Shown piece after piece: positions 1 through 10,900 of a stretch of DNA of 64,000 bases. This DNA comes from Amphiduros pacificus (Eukaryota; Annelida; Polychaeta; Phyllodocida; Hesionidae). The stretch lies in NCBI GenBank assembly GCA_949316495.1, contig OX439000.1:11662834-11726833 (forward strand), given 5' to 3'. Both the position numbers and the translations under genes were made by a program. Position 1 is the first letter of the stretch, and every line of letters begins with the position of its first letter. A model generated the notes under the pieces. The model saw nothing but the letters and a program-made list of their open reading frames with translations. It did no database searches and was not told the origin of the DNA.

Positions 1-440
1 GTTGCATAAAATTATCCCTATAAATTGCTTGGAAATTCCTACCAATCGCTAGAACAAGGAATTTTCAGTAAGTTTAGTTCAAATTTGGTGTAAATCGGAC
101 AATAAGAACAGAAATAACATGCAAAAGTCTGATCGATGATTTGCGATAGCGCCTGAGCGATAATAGAGCAACTTACGTAATCGAGCTTGAAAAGGCACAT
201 CTTTGCATAGATGTGCTAAAAAAAATCGTTCATAAACCAAATTAAATGTTTTTAAAGACAAATAAAAATAATTTCAACTACCCCATCAGTTTGCAATGAT
301 TGTTTGTGTTTAAATGTATTTTGTTGTTTATTTAAATTTTGTTTGTTGTAATTTTTGTTTTGTTTGTTGTAATTTTTGTTTTGTTTGTTAATTTTTTTCC
401 CATCCGTGTTACATGTGGATCACCACTTTTTCTTGTACTG
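1..440 (-). repeat. Inverted copy (A) of a dispersed repeat family, cut by the window edge
   Basis: This stretch is the approximate reverse complement of 1454-1950. Both share the blocks around 'CCAAGCAATTT', 'TTCCTTGTTCTAGCGATTG', 'TTACACCAAATTTGAACT' and the end motif CCATCCGTGTTACA (here near 400-415, followed by the reverse complement of 'ACAAGAAAAAGTGG'). The remainder of the unit lies upstream of base 1. Copies A and B therefore face each other about 1 kb apart. A T-rich run built on TTTGTTTGTTGTAA (about 300-395) is the counterpart of the A-rich run in copy B. No coding capacity is visible. Confidence 0.7.
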
Positions 441-796
441 TGTCACCTGCTGGGACAGTAGGCCAGTGCCTATTATTCTCAGCAAAGGTGTGGTAATTAA
501 GCTGTCTGCTGCCTCACCAAGCTCCCGTGTGCACAAGACACTTCACAAGGGCACAGTGTCTGCTTATACAAGTAAAATAATAATTAAGTGGTACATTTCT
601 ATGTTCTGTGTGGTATTAACAGACAATGGCTAATTGGTTTACAAATCCAGGAAGTAAAAAAGACAAAATAAATGATTTGTGGGATCATCCCAGATCATCC
701 TCACTGAGCTTCTGACTACCAGATATCAGATATTTGTACAAAGTCTTTCTCTTTAGCCTGGTGATAAAGCATGCTTTTCATTACTGGGAGGAATTA

Positions 797-1218
797 TGGT
801 CAAAATAACCGCGATATTAAGTGGACCGTGCTGTTGAACTGCCACATCAGACTGCGGTCAAACTGCTGAATTTGGATATTTTATCAATGTAAATTATTTA
901 CAAGTGTCAGTTGCCAATCTTAATCTCAATAAGCTACTTTCCGCCATAATTAGACCTCATGCCCAGCATATAATTCTGTGAATATTCTCACTTTTGACTC
1001 AGGCCCCGACATCTGAACTACACATTCATTTTAATCTTCCAAATTTTAAATAATATGCATTTCTAAGCATTGTTAAACTCATATTTTCTACAACTTGTGG
1101 ATCATTTACACTTGTAGATAATTTACAGTGATAAAATGCCACAATTCAACAGTTTGACCACGGTCAAATGAGACAGTTCAATAGCGCAGTCCACTTGGTA
1201 TCACAGTTATTTTGACCA
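797..1218. repeat. Foldback (MITE-like) element with about 110-bp inverted arms
   Basis: The ends are TGGTCAAAATAAC and its complement GTTATTTTGACCA. The left arm (about 797-905) and right arm (about 1110-1218) pair along most of their length, for example GTCAAACTGCTGAATT against the complement of AATTCAACAGTTTGAC, and ATTTTATCA next to TGTAAATTAT on both sides. There is no open frame inside, so it is probably a non-autonomous DNA transposon. No clear target-site duplication was found. It lies between the two inverted copies of the family at 1-440 and 1454-2270. Confidence 0.65.
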
Positions 1219-1453
1219 GGTACCAGTGGCAGTGCTGCTACTATTAGATATACAATGATAAAATATGGTTAAAGTATGAAAATGTGGTACATGACCTTTT
1301 GTTATGTAATATGGGTATTAAATGTTCAACTTAAAAAAACAGGTATCATTTTCTTATTACATCACCCCAAAGTCTGGGTATCATATTAACTTTGCATCAT
1401 CCCTAAATGAGGATATCAAAATTAAGTCAGTCCTAAATCAGGGCACCGATGGA

Positions 1454-2270
1454 GATACAAGAAAAAGTGGTGATCCACATGTAACACGGATGGGGAAAAA
1501 AATAACAAACCAAAATTCACAACAAACAGAACAAAAATTAAAATAAACAAAACAAAAATTACAACAAACAAAACAAAATTAAAATAAACAAAACAAAATT
1601 TACAACAAACAAAAATTAAAATAAACAAAAAACACAAAATGAAACAATTATTGCAAACTGATGGGGCAGTTGAAATTATCTTTATTTCTCTTTTGAAAAC
1701 ATTTAATTTGGTATATGAACGATTTCTGTAGCACAACTGTATGCAAAGATGTGCATTTTCAGGGCCGATTATGTAAGATGCTCTATTATCGCTCAGGCGC
1801 TATCGCAAATCATGGATCTGACTTTTGCATATCATTTCTGTTCAATAATTGTTCGATTTACACCAAATTTGAACTAAACTTACTGAAAATTCCTTGTTCT
1901 AGCGATTGGGAAGCATTTCCAAGCAATTTAAAGGGATAATTTTGTGCAGGGATGGGCGATGACCGTCATGACGTTCTGCTTTGTTTACATGACGCACTTC
2001 TTTTCTTTTGTTCACTTCTTTTAGATATGTATTCATTCGCCGGACGCATGCGCGAATTGGAATCTTTCGCAAGCAGACGACGAACACTCCACAGTGGCGT
2101 CAGTTGCTTTAACAATTATGACCACAGAAAAAACCGAATTACAACCCACAGGAAACAACTACCCATTTCCCATGATCATACCGATCACAGAATAACACAG
2201 ATAGTCCCTTTTTGATATCCACTGCCTGTCGGCAGTGGATATCAAAAAAGGACCATCCGTGGTACAAAAA
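1454..2270 (+). repeat. Dispersed repeat family copy B, MITE-like
   Basis: The left edge is shared with two other copies in this window from 'ACAAGAAAAAGTGGTGATCC' onward. The inner ends TGTAACACGGATGG (1480-1493) and CCATCCGTGGTACA (near 2252) are near-perfect inverted repeats. An A-rich array of AAACAAAATTACAAC-like units occupies about 1500-1640. The right half matches copy C (19746-20256) almost line for line, including ACTCCACAGTGGCGTCAGTTG. It differs from copy C by an extra perfect hairpin at 2209-2248. It is probably a non-autonomous transposon; the superfamily cannot be told from the sequence. Confidence 0.7.
2209..2248. repeat. Perfect 18-bp-arm hairpin inside repeat copy B
   Basis: TTTTTGATATCCACTGCC is followed by the 4-base loop TGTC and then by its exact reverse complement. 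The corresponding place in copy C (about 20215-20240) lacks this palindrome, so it arose in, or was lost from, one copy of the family. Confidence 0.8.
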
Positions 2271-3251
2271 TTGTTCCCTAAATCAGGTTCTGGGTTTTTC
2301 AATTCCAACCCAGCCTCTGTGGGTTAAACTTATGAAAGTACCCCTCCCCCCCCTAGTTGTGGAACCCCGACTTGCGCGAGCAGAGCTCTGGAGGCTACGT
2401 CGGGTTGTGCGGTGTGTCCTATCCCTCGTGAAGAGACAGGTCGCGACACAGTGTCGCGACCTCAGTGTGGAAAGCAGACACACTCTACACTAATTATTAG
2501 GATATCTCAAATGTCTTACACATCTAATCTTGCTTTCTTGTGAGTTTTGGATCCAAATTAATTCATTTACAGAAGTTATTTGGGGTTGCACTTCAGAGGC
2601 AGTGAATACCTCCCACTGATGAGCCATCGTAGGTGTTTGGAGTGTGTGTCCTAACCCCTCCGATTGGCTGTATCGTAAGTTGGTCAAGGAAAGGCCCCAA
2701 GTTGGTTGCAATGTAAACCAGTATTCTGTCAGAAGTTTAGTTGTATCGAGCTCCCACAATCGTAAACAAAGATACAAATACACCAAGTGAATAGTTTTAA
2801 GTAGCAGAAAATCAACTTTTTTATTTGTGAGGTCATATTTGTCCGGAGAATATCACACGAGATGGGTGGTTTAGAATCTCTTCATGGGTGAATGGGGTGA
2901 CACTGAAACGGTCATATTGACCAGCCTAACCAGAAGAAAACAAGGAGGACCAAATGCCGTTTCTCTTAAACCTTTTCATCAGATTCTTTTATTGCAACTT
3001 GTGCCATTAAAACTATCCTAGCTGACTCTTTTTGGATCCGTTACGTCCGATGACCATACAACACTCCACCCACCATTCAAAACGGGACAAATTTTGCACA
3101 TGGATCTTGAACATCGTGGGAACCGGATCAGTTATCCACTGTGTTCAACTTCATATTCTGTTCGGTATAAGTATTACTCTAAACTAAATCATAATCAATT
3201 TCATCCTTTACTTTATCTTTCAGCTTGGCACAATAGATAACTTTTAAATAC
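2271..3251. other. No gene recognised; possible intron of the candidate gene at 3252-3318
   Basis: The reading frames here are short and show no domain, splice or composition support. The only structure seen is a small perfect palindrome around 2440-2462 (GGTCGCGACAC next to its complement). If the candidate first exon at 3252-3318 is real, this is part of its first intron. Confidence 0.4.
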
Positions 3252-3318
3252 CTAATGAAGCATCGTTCTTCAGTCCCAGAATCTCCAAACATTCGTAACG
3301 TTTCGCCGTTGCCGCCAT
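3252..3318 (-). CDS. Candidate first coding exon of a J-domain (DnaJ-like) gene, rest outside the window
   Basis: On the minus strand an ATG in the context AAGATGGCGGC opens a frame reading MAATAKRYECLEILGLKNDASL. It ends at a phase-1 donor TTAG|GTATTT (exon 67 bp, 22 codons plus one base). The stretch YECLEILGLKNDAS resembles the start of J domains, which typically read Y..LG...DAS before the helix leading to HPD. No second exon with HPD was found in 1-3251, so the gene would have to continue beyond base 1, with the inverted repeats at 1-2270 in its first intron. The alternative is a chance frame. The J-domain reading is inference from one short motif. Confidence 0.4.
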
Positions 3319-3420
3319 CTTCCCTGAACTTTATCAGGGCGCAATGATCACATGACCCCATTTGATAATCCACCGTTAGGTGTCGCCACCATATTGTATT
3401 GCAAATCATGATTACATTCT
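3319..3420 (-). promoter_or_regulatory. Putative promoter/5'UTR for the candidate exon at 3252-3318
   Basis: Immediately upstream (minus strand) is a less AT-rich stretch with a CATGTG E-box in GGGGTCATGTGATCA (about 3345-3360). The start codon itself lies in an AAGATGGCGGC element, the sequence recognised by YY1 at many TATA-less metazoan promoters. No TATA box is obvious. Confidence 0.3.
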
Positions 3421-3626
3421 CAAAGGCACAAGTGAAATCTTCAGCAATGTAGTTGCTGTTATATTAACCCATTTTTACACAACAAAATATTGAAAATAGA
3501 ATAAAATAAGTCATATTCGTATAACCCATAATTTAGATGAATCAAACCAATTTTAATAAAACTCAAGTTCACTCTGCCAATCATGTCATTTTGAGCTACC
3601 ACCAGAGTTCAGATGCAGCCAAATTG

Positions 3627-3651
3627 CTGATGCTGCTGCTGCTGCTGCTGC

Positions 3652-3731
<80 letters not shown>
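3627..3731 (+). repeat. CTG then TAA trinucleotide microsatellite
   Basis: About seven GCT/CTG units (3627-3650) run directly into about 26 TAA units (3651-3731). The long isoleucine frame across it is an artefact. Flanking DNA to 3850 stays AAT-rich. Confidence 0.95.
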
Positions 3732-4839
3732 TAATAAAAATAAAAATAATAAAATAATAAAAATAATAATCATGAAAACTATCGTCAAGGAAAATTAGGA
3801 CAAAATACTATTTTTTATAATAATAAAAATAATAATAGATTGTCCAGTGAATTTTGTTATTTTTTGTATTGTTAATTTGCAACTGATCGAGCGAAGGGTC
3901 CACTTTGGTACTGTATCAAGGTAAATGATACAATATATTGTGGTAGGCTACCTAATATTTAGGATATGGGAGAAAGCCTTTCATAAATGTGGGTTTAAGG
4001 GTTCGCCTCCATCTTTCAAAGGGGTTTTTCCAAAATATTTAATATTTGTCCCTAAAAGAGGCCCTATATTGGAAATACTTTTTAGCGGACCCATTGGCTA
4101 ATAAGGGGATTTCAAATATTTTAAATAAATATATAATGATTGATAATGAAAATATTTCCTGTTAATAATAATATTTCATGCCAATAATAATCCTAATATA
4201 TTTGTGCAATGTGTTTTATTGAATCTTTATGAGAAATTGACAATATAATAAATCACAATATGAACAACATCCAAACTGATTATTAGAGCTATTGAAAAAT
4301 TATTCATACAGAAAAGTTGCTCTCACGTTTTTGCTCATAACTTTTGAACTAATTATCCGATTTAGCTACTTTTACCACCAAACGAAAGCCAAGAAAATTC
4401 TCTATCATACCTGCAAATATCAAGCCCCTAGCTACTCTGTAAAGTAGTGAGTAAATTTGCCGTTTTTTATAATTAAAAATGTCAGCTGAATGTGAAGAAT
4501 GGTTTGCAAAGAATGAACGTGAAGAAAATTCTTTCCATACTGTGAACACATACATTTCCCTGTAATTTTTGGTACCACATTACAATCTAGATATAATTAT
4601 GCCAACATTTGAGAGGCTGGTAACAAAAATTACATTGTTTACTGCTCAGAAACTATGATATGCTCTGACAAAACAGACTAAAATTTCTCCATTTTGAATA
4701 TTTTCTTATCATTATTTACATGCAAAATAATCAATAAATTTGTGATAATCAAAATAAAAACCCTAAAATGTTTTAGTCTATTTTGTTATGCATTATACAT
4801 AGCTATTACAATTAATTTGCTGTTAATTTACAGCATAAA
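3732..4839. other. Intergenic, nothing recognised
   Basis: AT-rich DNA with short frames only. No splice-supported exon, repeat family or RNA structure was identified between the microsatellite and the hairpin at 4840. Confidence 0.5.
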
Positions 4840-4906
4840 TAGCTATATAGTTACCAGCATATTTTGCTGTAGGTTAATACAAAATATGCTGGTAACTATA
4901 TAGCTA
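4840..4906. repeat. Perfect 27-bp-arm hairpin downstream of the lectin receptor
   Basis: The arm 4840-4866 (starting TAGCTATATAGTTACCAGC) is the exact reverse complement of 4880-4906, with a 13-base loop (CTGTAGGTTAATA). It lies about 65 bp past the stop codon of the minus-strand receptor, so it may be transcribed in its 3' UTR. It could be a tiny foldback transposon, an RNA hairpin or a precursor-like stem. The perfect pairing implies a recent origin or conversion. Confidence 0.85.
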
Positions 4907-4969
4907 AAAAAAACATTATTCAGATTGTTAAATCTCATCAATCAATTCATTTAATATAGACTGGTGTTT

Positions 4970-7900
4970 TCAGTTCAAAGTGTGATCTGTACACTGGAGC
5001 GTGTCTGAAGAATGGCATCGGACCAGTTTAATTGAGGAAACATTCTGATTGTGCACTGACATAACTTCACATTGGCTAATGGGATCCACAATAGAGAACC
5101 ACTCTGCTTCTGGTTTATTTTCATAAACCACTGCATATGTGCCATTACGTCTGAAAGAAAACAAAATACTTCCTTTATTAAGATACTTTAGACTAATTGC
5201 CTTAATCAAATCTTATCTATTCTAATAAATTCTAATCTATGTTAATCTCGTCTATTCTGATCTATGCTAATCTCATTTATACTATTCTATTCTAATATAT
5301 TAATCTATTTTAATTCTGTCTATTTCAAGAACCAATCCTGAGGATTCACCCTGAGAAAATGCTATTGTTTGATACAAGATGACATTGACATCAATATTAA
5401 CACTGATCAAGGAGAATACAACAAGTGATACGTCCATTTTCAAACGGGAGAAATGATAATGAATTTCTGCCTGTATTTTTTACATTTACTCGGATATAAA
5501 CTTCGAAAATAGGATAACTCTGTAAGTACACTCTGCAGTCCAATTCTTGGTGCTTGCTTACTCTTGCCTTACCATGCTTTTAGTAGCACTCTCCTTCTCG
5601 CTTTATACTGCATTCTTTACATTGACATGTTGAGGAACACTTTCAATCGTACACTGCCAAGAAACACGTTCTTACCCACCTTCTTCCTCGCCTTCTTCTA
5701 TGGAGGAACACCTTAGCTCTTAATCTTCTCTGTTAGAAAGCACATCTCTCTTGCTAAATGAAGCACATTCATTTCCTTCGTGTTTGTTCTGATAATAATC
5801 ACTTTATTTCTAATTTGATCCGATAAGATTTAATTTGTTTCTTACCTTATTCTATTATGTTCACAGTACACTGTTAAGGAACGTTTTAATTCTTACTTTG
5901 CTCTACTCAGAAGCACTTTTAGCAAGATGAACAAAGACGCCAACAGCGCTCCAACTGCCACTGCTCCTATAACCAAACCTACCAAATAGACAATAAGAAT
6001 TCAAATCAGATTTATTGACCACTTCATTTGAACATCAAAACCAATCGGAATTTAAAAGAAAAAATTCCAGAGTGACAATCATACTCGGCATTACATCCAG
6101 GTAGTTGTTTATAATAACATTATGGTGGCTGTTTGGGAGGCCACTTTGATGCTCATCTTCAAATTTATCATGGATCGATTTAAAAATGACTAATATGTTA
6201 TTGCAGTTTCATAAATCATATCGATTTTTTTTCTCGTCAAGATAAGATTTTCTTTGGATTTATCTGAACGTCAACTCAAAAAGACTTCAAACAAATTCTG
6301 TTAAATTTACCTGCATATAATGTGATCTCTCGTCTCACCTATTACTGTATCAGATGCACATGATCTCCTTTTTTGTCTATTTCTCCTATTCCTATATTAC
6401 ATGTGATCTCCCTTCTCACATATTCCTTTATCAGATGGGATCTCCCTTCTCCTATTCCATTGTTAGATATGATCTCCCTTCTGACCTATTCCTGTATCAG
6501 ATGGGATCTCCCTTCTCCTATTCCTATATCAGATGTGATCTCCCTTCTCCTATTCCTGTATCAGATGTGATCTCCCTTCTCACCTATTCCTATAACAGAT
6601 GTGATCTCCCTTCTTCTATCCCTGTATCAGATGTGATCTCCCTTCTCCTATTCATGTATCAGATGTGATCTCCCTTCTTCTATTCCTATAGCAGATGTGA
6701 TCTCCCTTCTCCTATTCCTATATGAGATGTGATCTCCCTTCTCCTATTCCTATATTACATGTGATCTCCCTTCTTCTATCCCTGTATCAGATGGGATCTC
6801 CCTTCTCCTATTCCTATATCAGATGGGATCTTCCTTCTCCTATTCCTATAATAGACGTGATCTCCCTTCTCACATATTCCTTTATCAGATGGGATCTCCC
6901 TTCTCCTATTCCTGTATCAGATGGGATCTCCCTTCTCCTATTCCTATAACAGATGTGATCTCCCTTCTCCTATTCCTGTATCAGATGTGATCTCCCTTCT
7001 CACCTATTCCTATAACAGATGTGATCTCCCTTCTTCTATCCCTGTATCAGATGTGATCTCCCTTCTCCTATTCATGTATCAGATGTGATCTCCCTTCTTC
7101 TATTCCTATAACAGATGTGATCTCCCTTCTCCTATTCCTGTATCAGATGGGATCTCCCTTCTCCTATCCCTGTATCAGATGTGATCTCCCTTCTTCTATT
7201 CCTATAACAGATGTGATCTCCCTTCTCCTATTCCTGTATCAGATGTGATCTCCCTTCTCCCATCCCTGTATCAGATGTGATCTCCCTTCTCCTATTCCTA
7301 TATCAGATGTGATCTCCCTTCTCCTATTCCTGTATCAGATGGGATCTTCCTTCTCCTATCCCTGTATCAGATGTGATCTCCCTTCTCCTATTCCTATATC
7401 AGATGTGATCTCCCTTCTACTATTCCTGTATCAGATGTGATCTCCCTTCTTCTATCCCTGTATCAGATGTGATCTCCCTTCTCCTATTCCTGTATCAGAT
7501 GTGATCTCCCTTCTCCTATTCTTATATCAGATGTGATCTCCCTTCTCCTATTTCTGTATCAGATGTGATCTCCCTTCTCACCTATTCCTGTATCAGATGT
7601 GATCTCCCTTCTCCTATTCCTATATCAGATGTGATCTCCCTTCTCCTATTCCTGTATCAGATGGGATCTCCCTTCTCCTACCCCTGTATCAGATGTGATC
7701 TCCCTTCTTCTATTCCTATAACAGATGTGATCTCCCTTCTCCTATTCCTGTATCAGATGGGATCTCCCTTCTCCTATTCCTGTATCAGATGTGATCTCCC
7801 TTCTCACCTATTCCTGTATCAGATATGATCTCCCTTCTCCTATTCCTATATCAGATGTGATCTCCCTTCTCCTATTCCTGTATCAGATGTGATCTCCCTT

Positions 7901-10900
7901 CTCCTATTCCTGTATCAGATGTGATCTCCCTTCTTCTATTCCTATAACAGATGTGATCTCCCTTCTCCTATTCCTGTATCAGATATGATCTCCCTTCTCC
8001 TATCCCTGTATCAGATGTGATCTCCCTTCTCCTATTCCTATATCAGATGTGATCTCCCTTCTCCTATTCCTGTATCAGATGTGATCTCCCTTCTCACCTA
8101 TTCCTGTATCAGATGTGATCTCCCTTCTCCTATTCCTGTATCAGATGTGATCTCCCTTCTCCTATTCCTGTATCAGATGTGATCTCCCTTCTCACCTATT
8201 CCTGTATCAGATATGATCTCCCTTCTCCTATTCCTATATCAGATGTGATCTCCCTTCTCCTATTCCTGTATCAGATGTGATCTCCCTTCTCCTATTCCTA
8301 TAACAGATGTGATCTCCCTTCTTCTATTCCTGTATCAGATGGGATCTCCCTTCTCCTATTCCTGTATCAGATGTGATCTCCCTTCTCCTATTCCTGTATC
8401 AGATGTGATCTCCCTTCTCACCTATTCCTGTATCAGATATGATCTCCCTTCTCCTATTCCTATATCAGATGTGATCTCCCTTCTCCTATTCCTGTATCAG
8501 ATGTGATCTCCCTTCTCCTATTCCTGTATCAGATGTGATCTCCCTTCTTCTATTCCTATAACAGATGTGATCTCCCTTCTCCTATTCCTGTATCAGATAT
8601 GATCTCCCTTCTCCTATCCCCGTATCAGATGTGATCTCCCTTCTCCTATTCCTATATCAGATGTGATCTCCCTTCTCCTATTCCTGTATCAGATGTGATC
8701 TCCCTTCTCACCTATTCCTGTATCAGATGTGATCTCCCTTCTCCTATTCCTGTATCAGATGTGATCTCCCTTCTCCTATTCCTGTATCAGATGTGATCTC
8801 CCTTCTCACCTATTCCTGTATCAGATATGATCTCCCTTCTCCTATTCCTATATCAGATGTGATCTCCCTTCTCCTATTCCTGTATCAGATGTGATCTCCC
8901 TTCTCCAATTCCTGTATCAGATGTGATCTCCCTTCTTCTATCCCTGTATCAGATGTGATCTCCCTTCTCCTATTCCTATATCAGATGTGATCTCCCTTCT
9001 CACCTATTCCTGTATCAGATGTGATCTCCCTTCTCCTATTCCTATATCAGATGTCATCTACCTTCTACTATTCCTGTATCAGATGGGATCTCCCTTCTCC
9101 TATTTCTGTATCAGATGTGATCTCCCTTCTCCTATTCCTGTATCAGATATGATCTCCCTTCTCCTATTCCTATATCAGATGTGATCTCCCTTCTCCTATT
9201 CCTGTATCAGATGTGATCTCCCTTCTCCTATTCCTGTATCAGATGTGATCTCCCTTCTCACCTATTCCTGTATCAGATATGATCTCCCCTCTCCTATTCC
9301 TACATCAGATGTGATCTCCCTTCTCCTATTCCTGTATCAGATGTGATCTCCCTTCTCCTATTCCTGTATCAGATGTGATCTCCCTTCTTCTATCCCTGTA
9401 TCAGATGTGATCTCCCTTCTCCTATTCCTATATCAGATGTGATCTCCCTTCTCACCTATTCCTGTATCAGATGTGATCTCCCTTCTCCTATTCCTATATC
9501 AGATGTCATCTACCTTCTACTATTCCTGTATCAGATGGGATCTCCCTTCTCCTATTTCTGTATCAGATGTGATCTCCCTTCTCACCTATTCCTGTATCAG
9601 ATATGATCTCCCTTCTCCTATTCCTATATCAGATGTGATCTCCCTTCTCCTATTCCTGTATCAGATGTGATCTCCCTTCTCCTATTCCTATATCAGATGT
9701 GATCTCCCTTCTCACCTATTCCTGTATCAGATGTGATCTCCCTTCTCCTATTCCTATATCAGATGTCATCTACCTTCTACTATTCCTGTATCAGATGGGA
9801 TCTCCCTTCTCCTTTTTCTGTATCAGATGTGATCTCCCTTCTCCTATTCCTGTATCAGATGTGATCTCCCTTCTTCTATCCCTGTATCAGATGTGATCTT
9901 CCTTCTCCTATTTCTGTATCAGATGTGATCTACCTCCTACTATTCCTATATCAGATGTGATCTCCCTTCTCCTATTCATGTATCAGATGTGATCTCCCTT
10001 CTCCTATTCCTGTATCAGATTTGATCTCCCTTCTCCTATTCCTGTATCAGATGTGATCTCCCTTCTCCTATTCCTATATCAGATGTGATCTCCCTTCTCC
10101 TATTCCTGTATCAGATGTGATCTCCCTTCTCCTATTCCTGTATCAGATGTGATCTCCCTTCTCCTATTCCTATATCAGATGTCATCTACCGTCTACTATT
10201 CCTGTATCAGATGGGATCTCCCTTCTCCTATTTCTGTATCAGATGTGATCTCCCTTCTCCTATTCCTGTATCAGATGTGATCTCCCTTCTTCTATCCCTG
10301 TATCAGATGTGATCTCCCTTCTCCTATTTCTGTATCAGATATGATCTCCCTTCTCCTATTCCTATATCAGATGTGATCTCCCTTCTCCTATTCCTGTATC
10401 AGATTTGATCTCCCTTCTCCTATTCCTGTATCAGATGTGATCTCCCTTCTTCTATTCCTATAACAGATGTGATCTCCCTTCTCCTATTCCTGTATCAGAT
10501 GTGATCTCCCTTCTCCTATTCCTGTATCAGATGTGATCTCCCTTCTCCTATTCCTATATCAGATGTCATCTACCTTCTACTATTCCTGTATCAGATGGGA
10601 TCTCCCTTCTCCTATTTCTGTATCAGATGTGATCTACCTTCTACTATTCCTATATCAGATGTGATCTCCCTTCTTCTATTCCTATAATAGATGTGATCTC
10701 CCTTCTCCTATTCCTGTATCAGATGTGATCTCCCTTCTCCTATTCCTATATCAGATGTCATCTACCTTCTACTATTCCTGTATCAGATGGGATCTCCCTT
10801 CTCCTATTTCTGTATCAGATGTGATCTTCCTTCTCCTATTCCTATATCAGATATAATCTCCCTACTCACCTATACCAGCATCATATGTAGTCGTTTCAGA

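Noticed and set aside
6354-9896. Many open frames such as repeats of CIRCDLPSPIPVSD
   Set aside because: They are produced by the 32-34-bp minisatellite, shift frame between units and lie inside an intron bounded by phase-matched exons.
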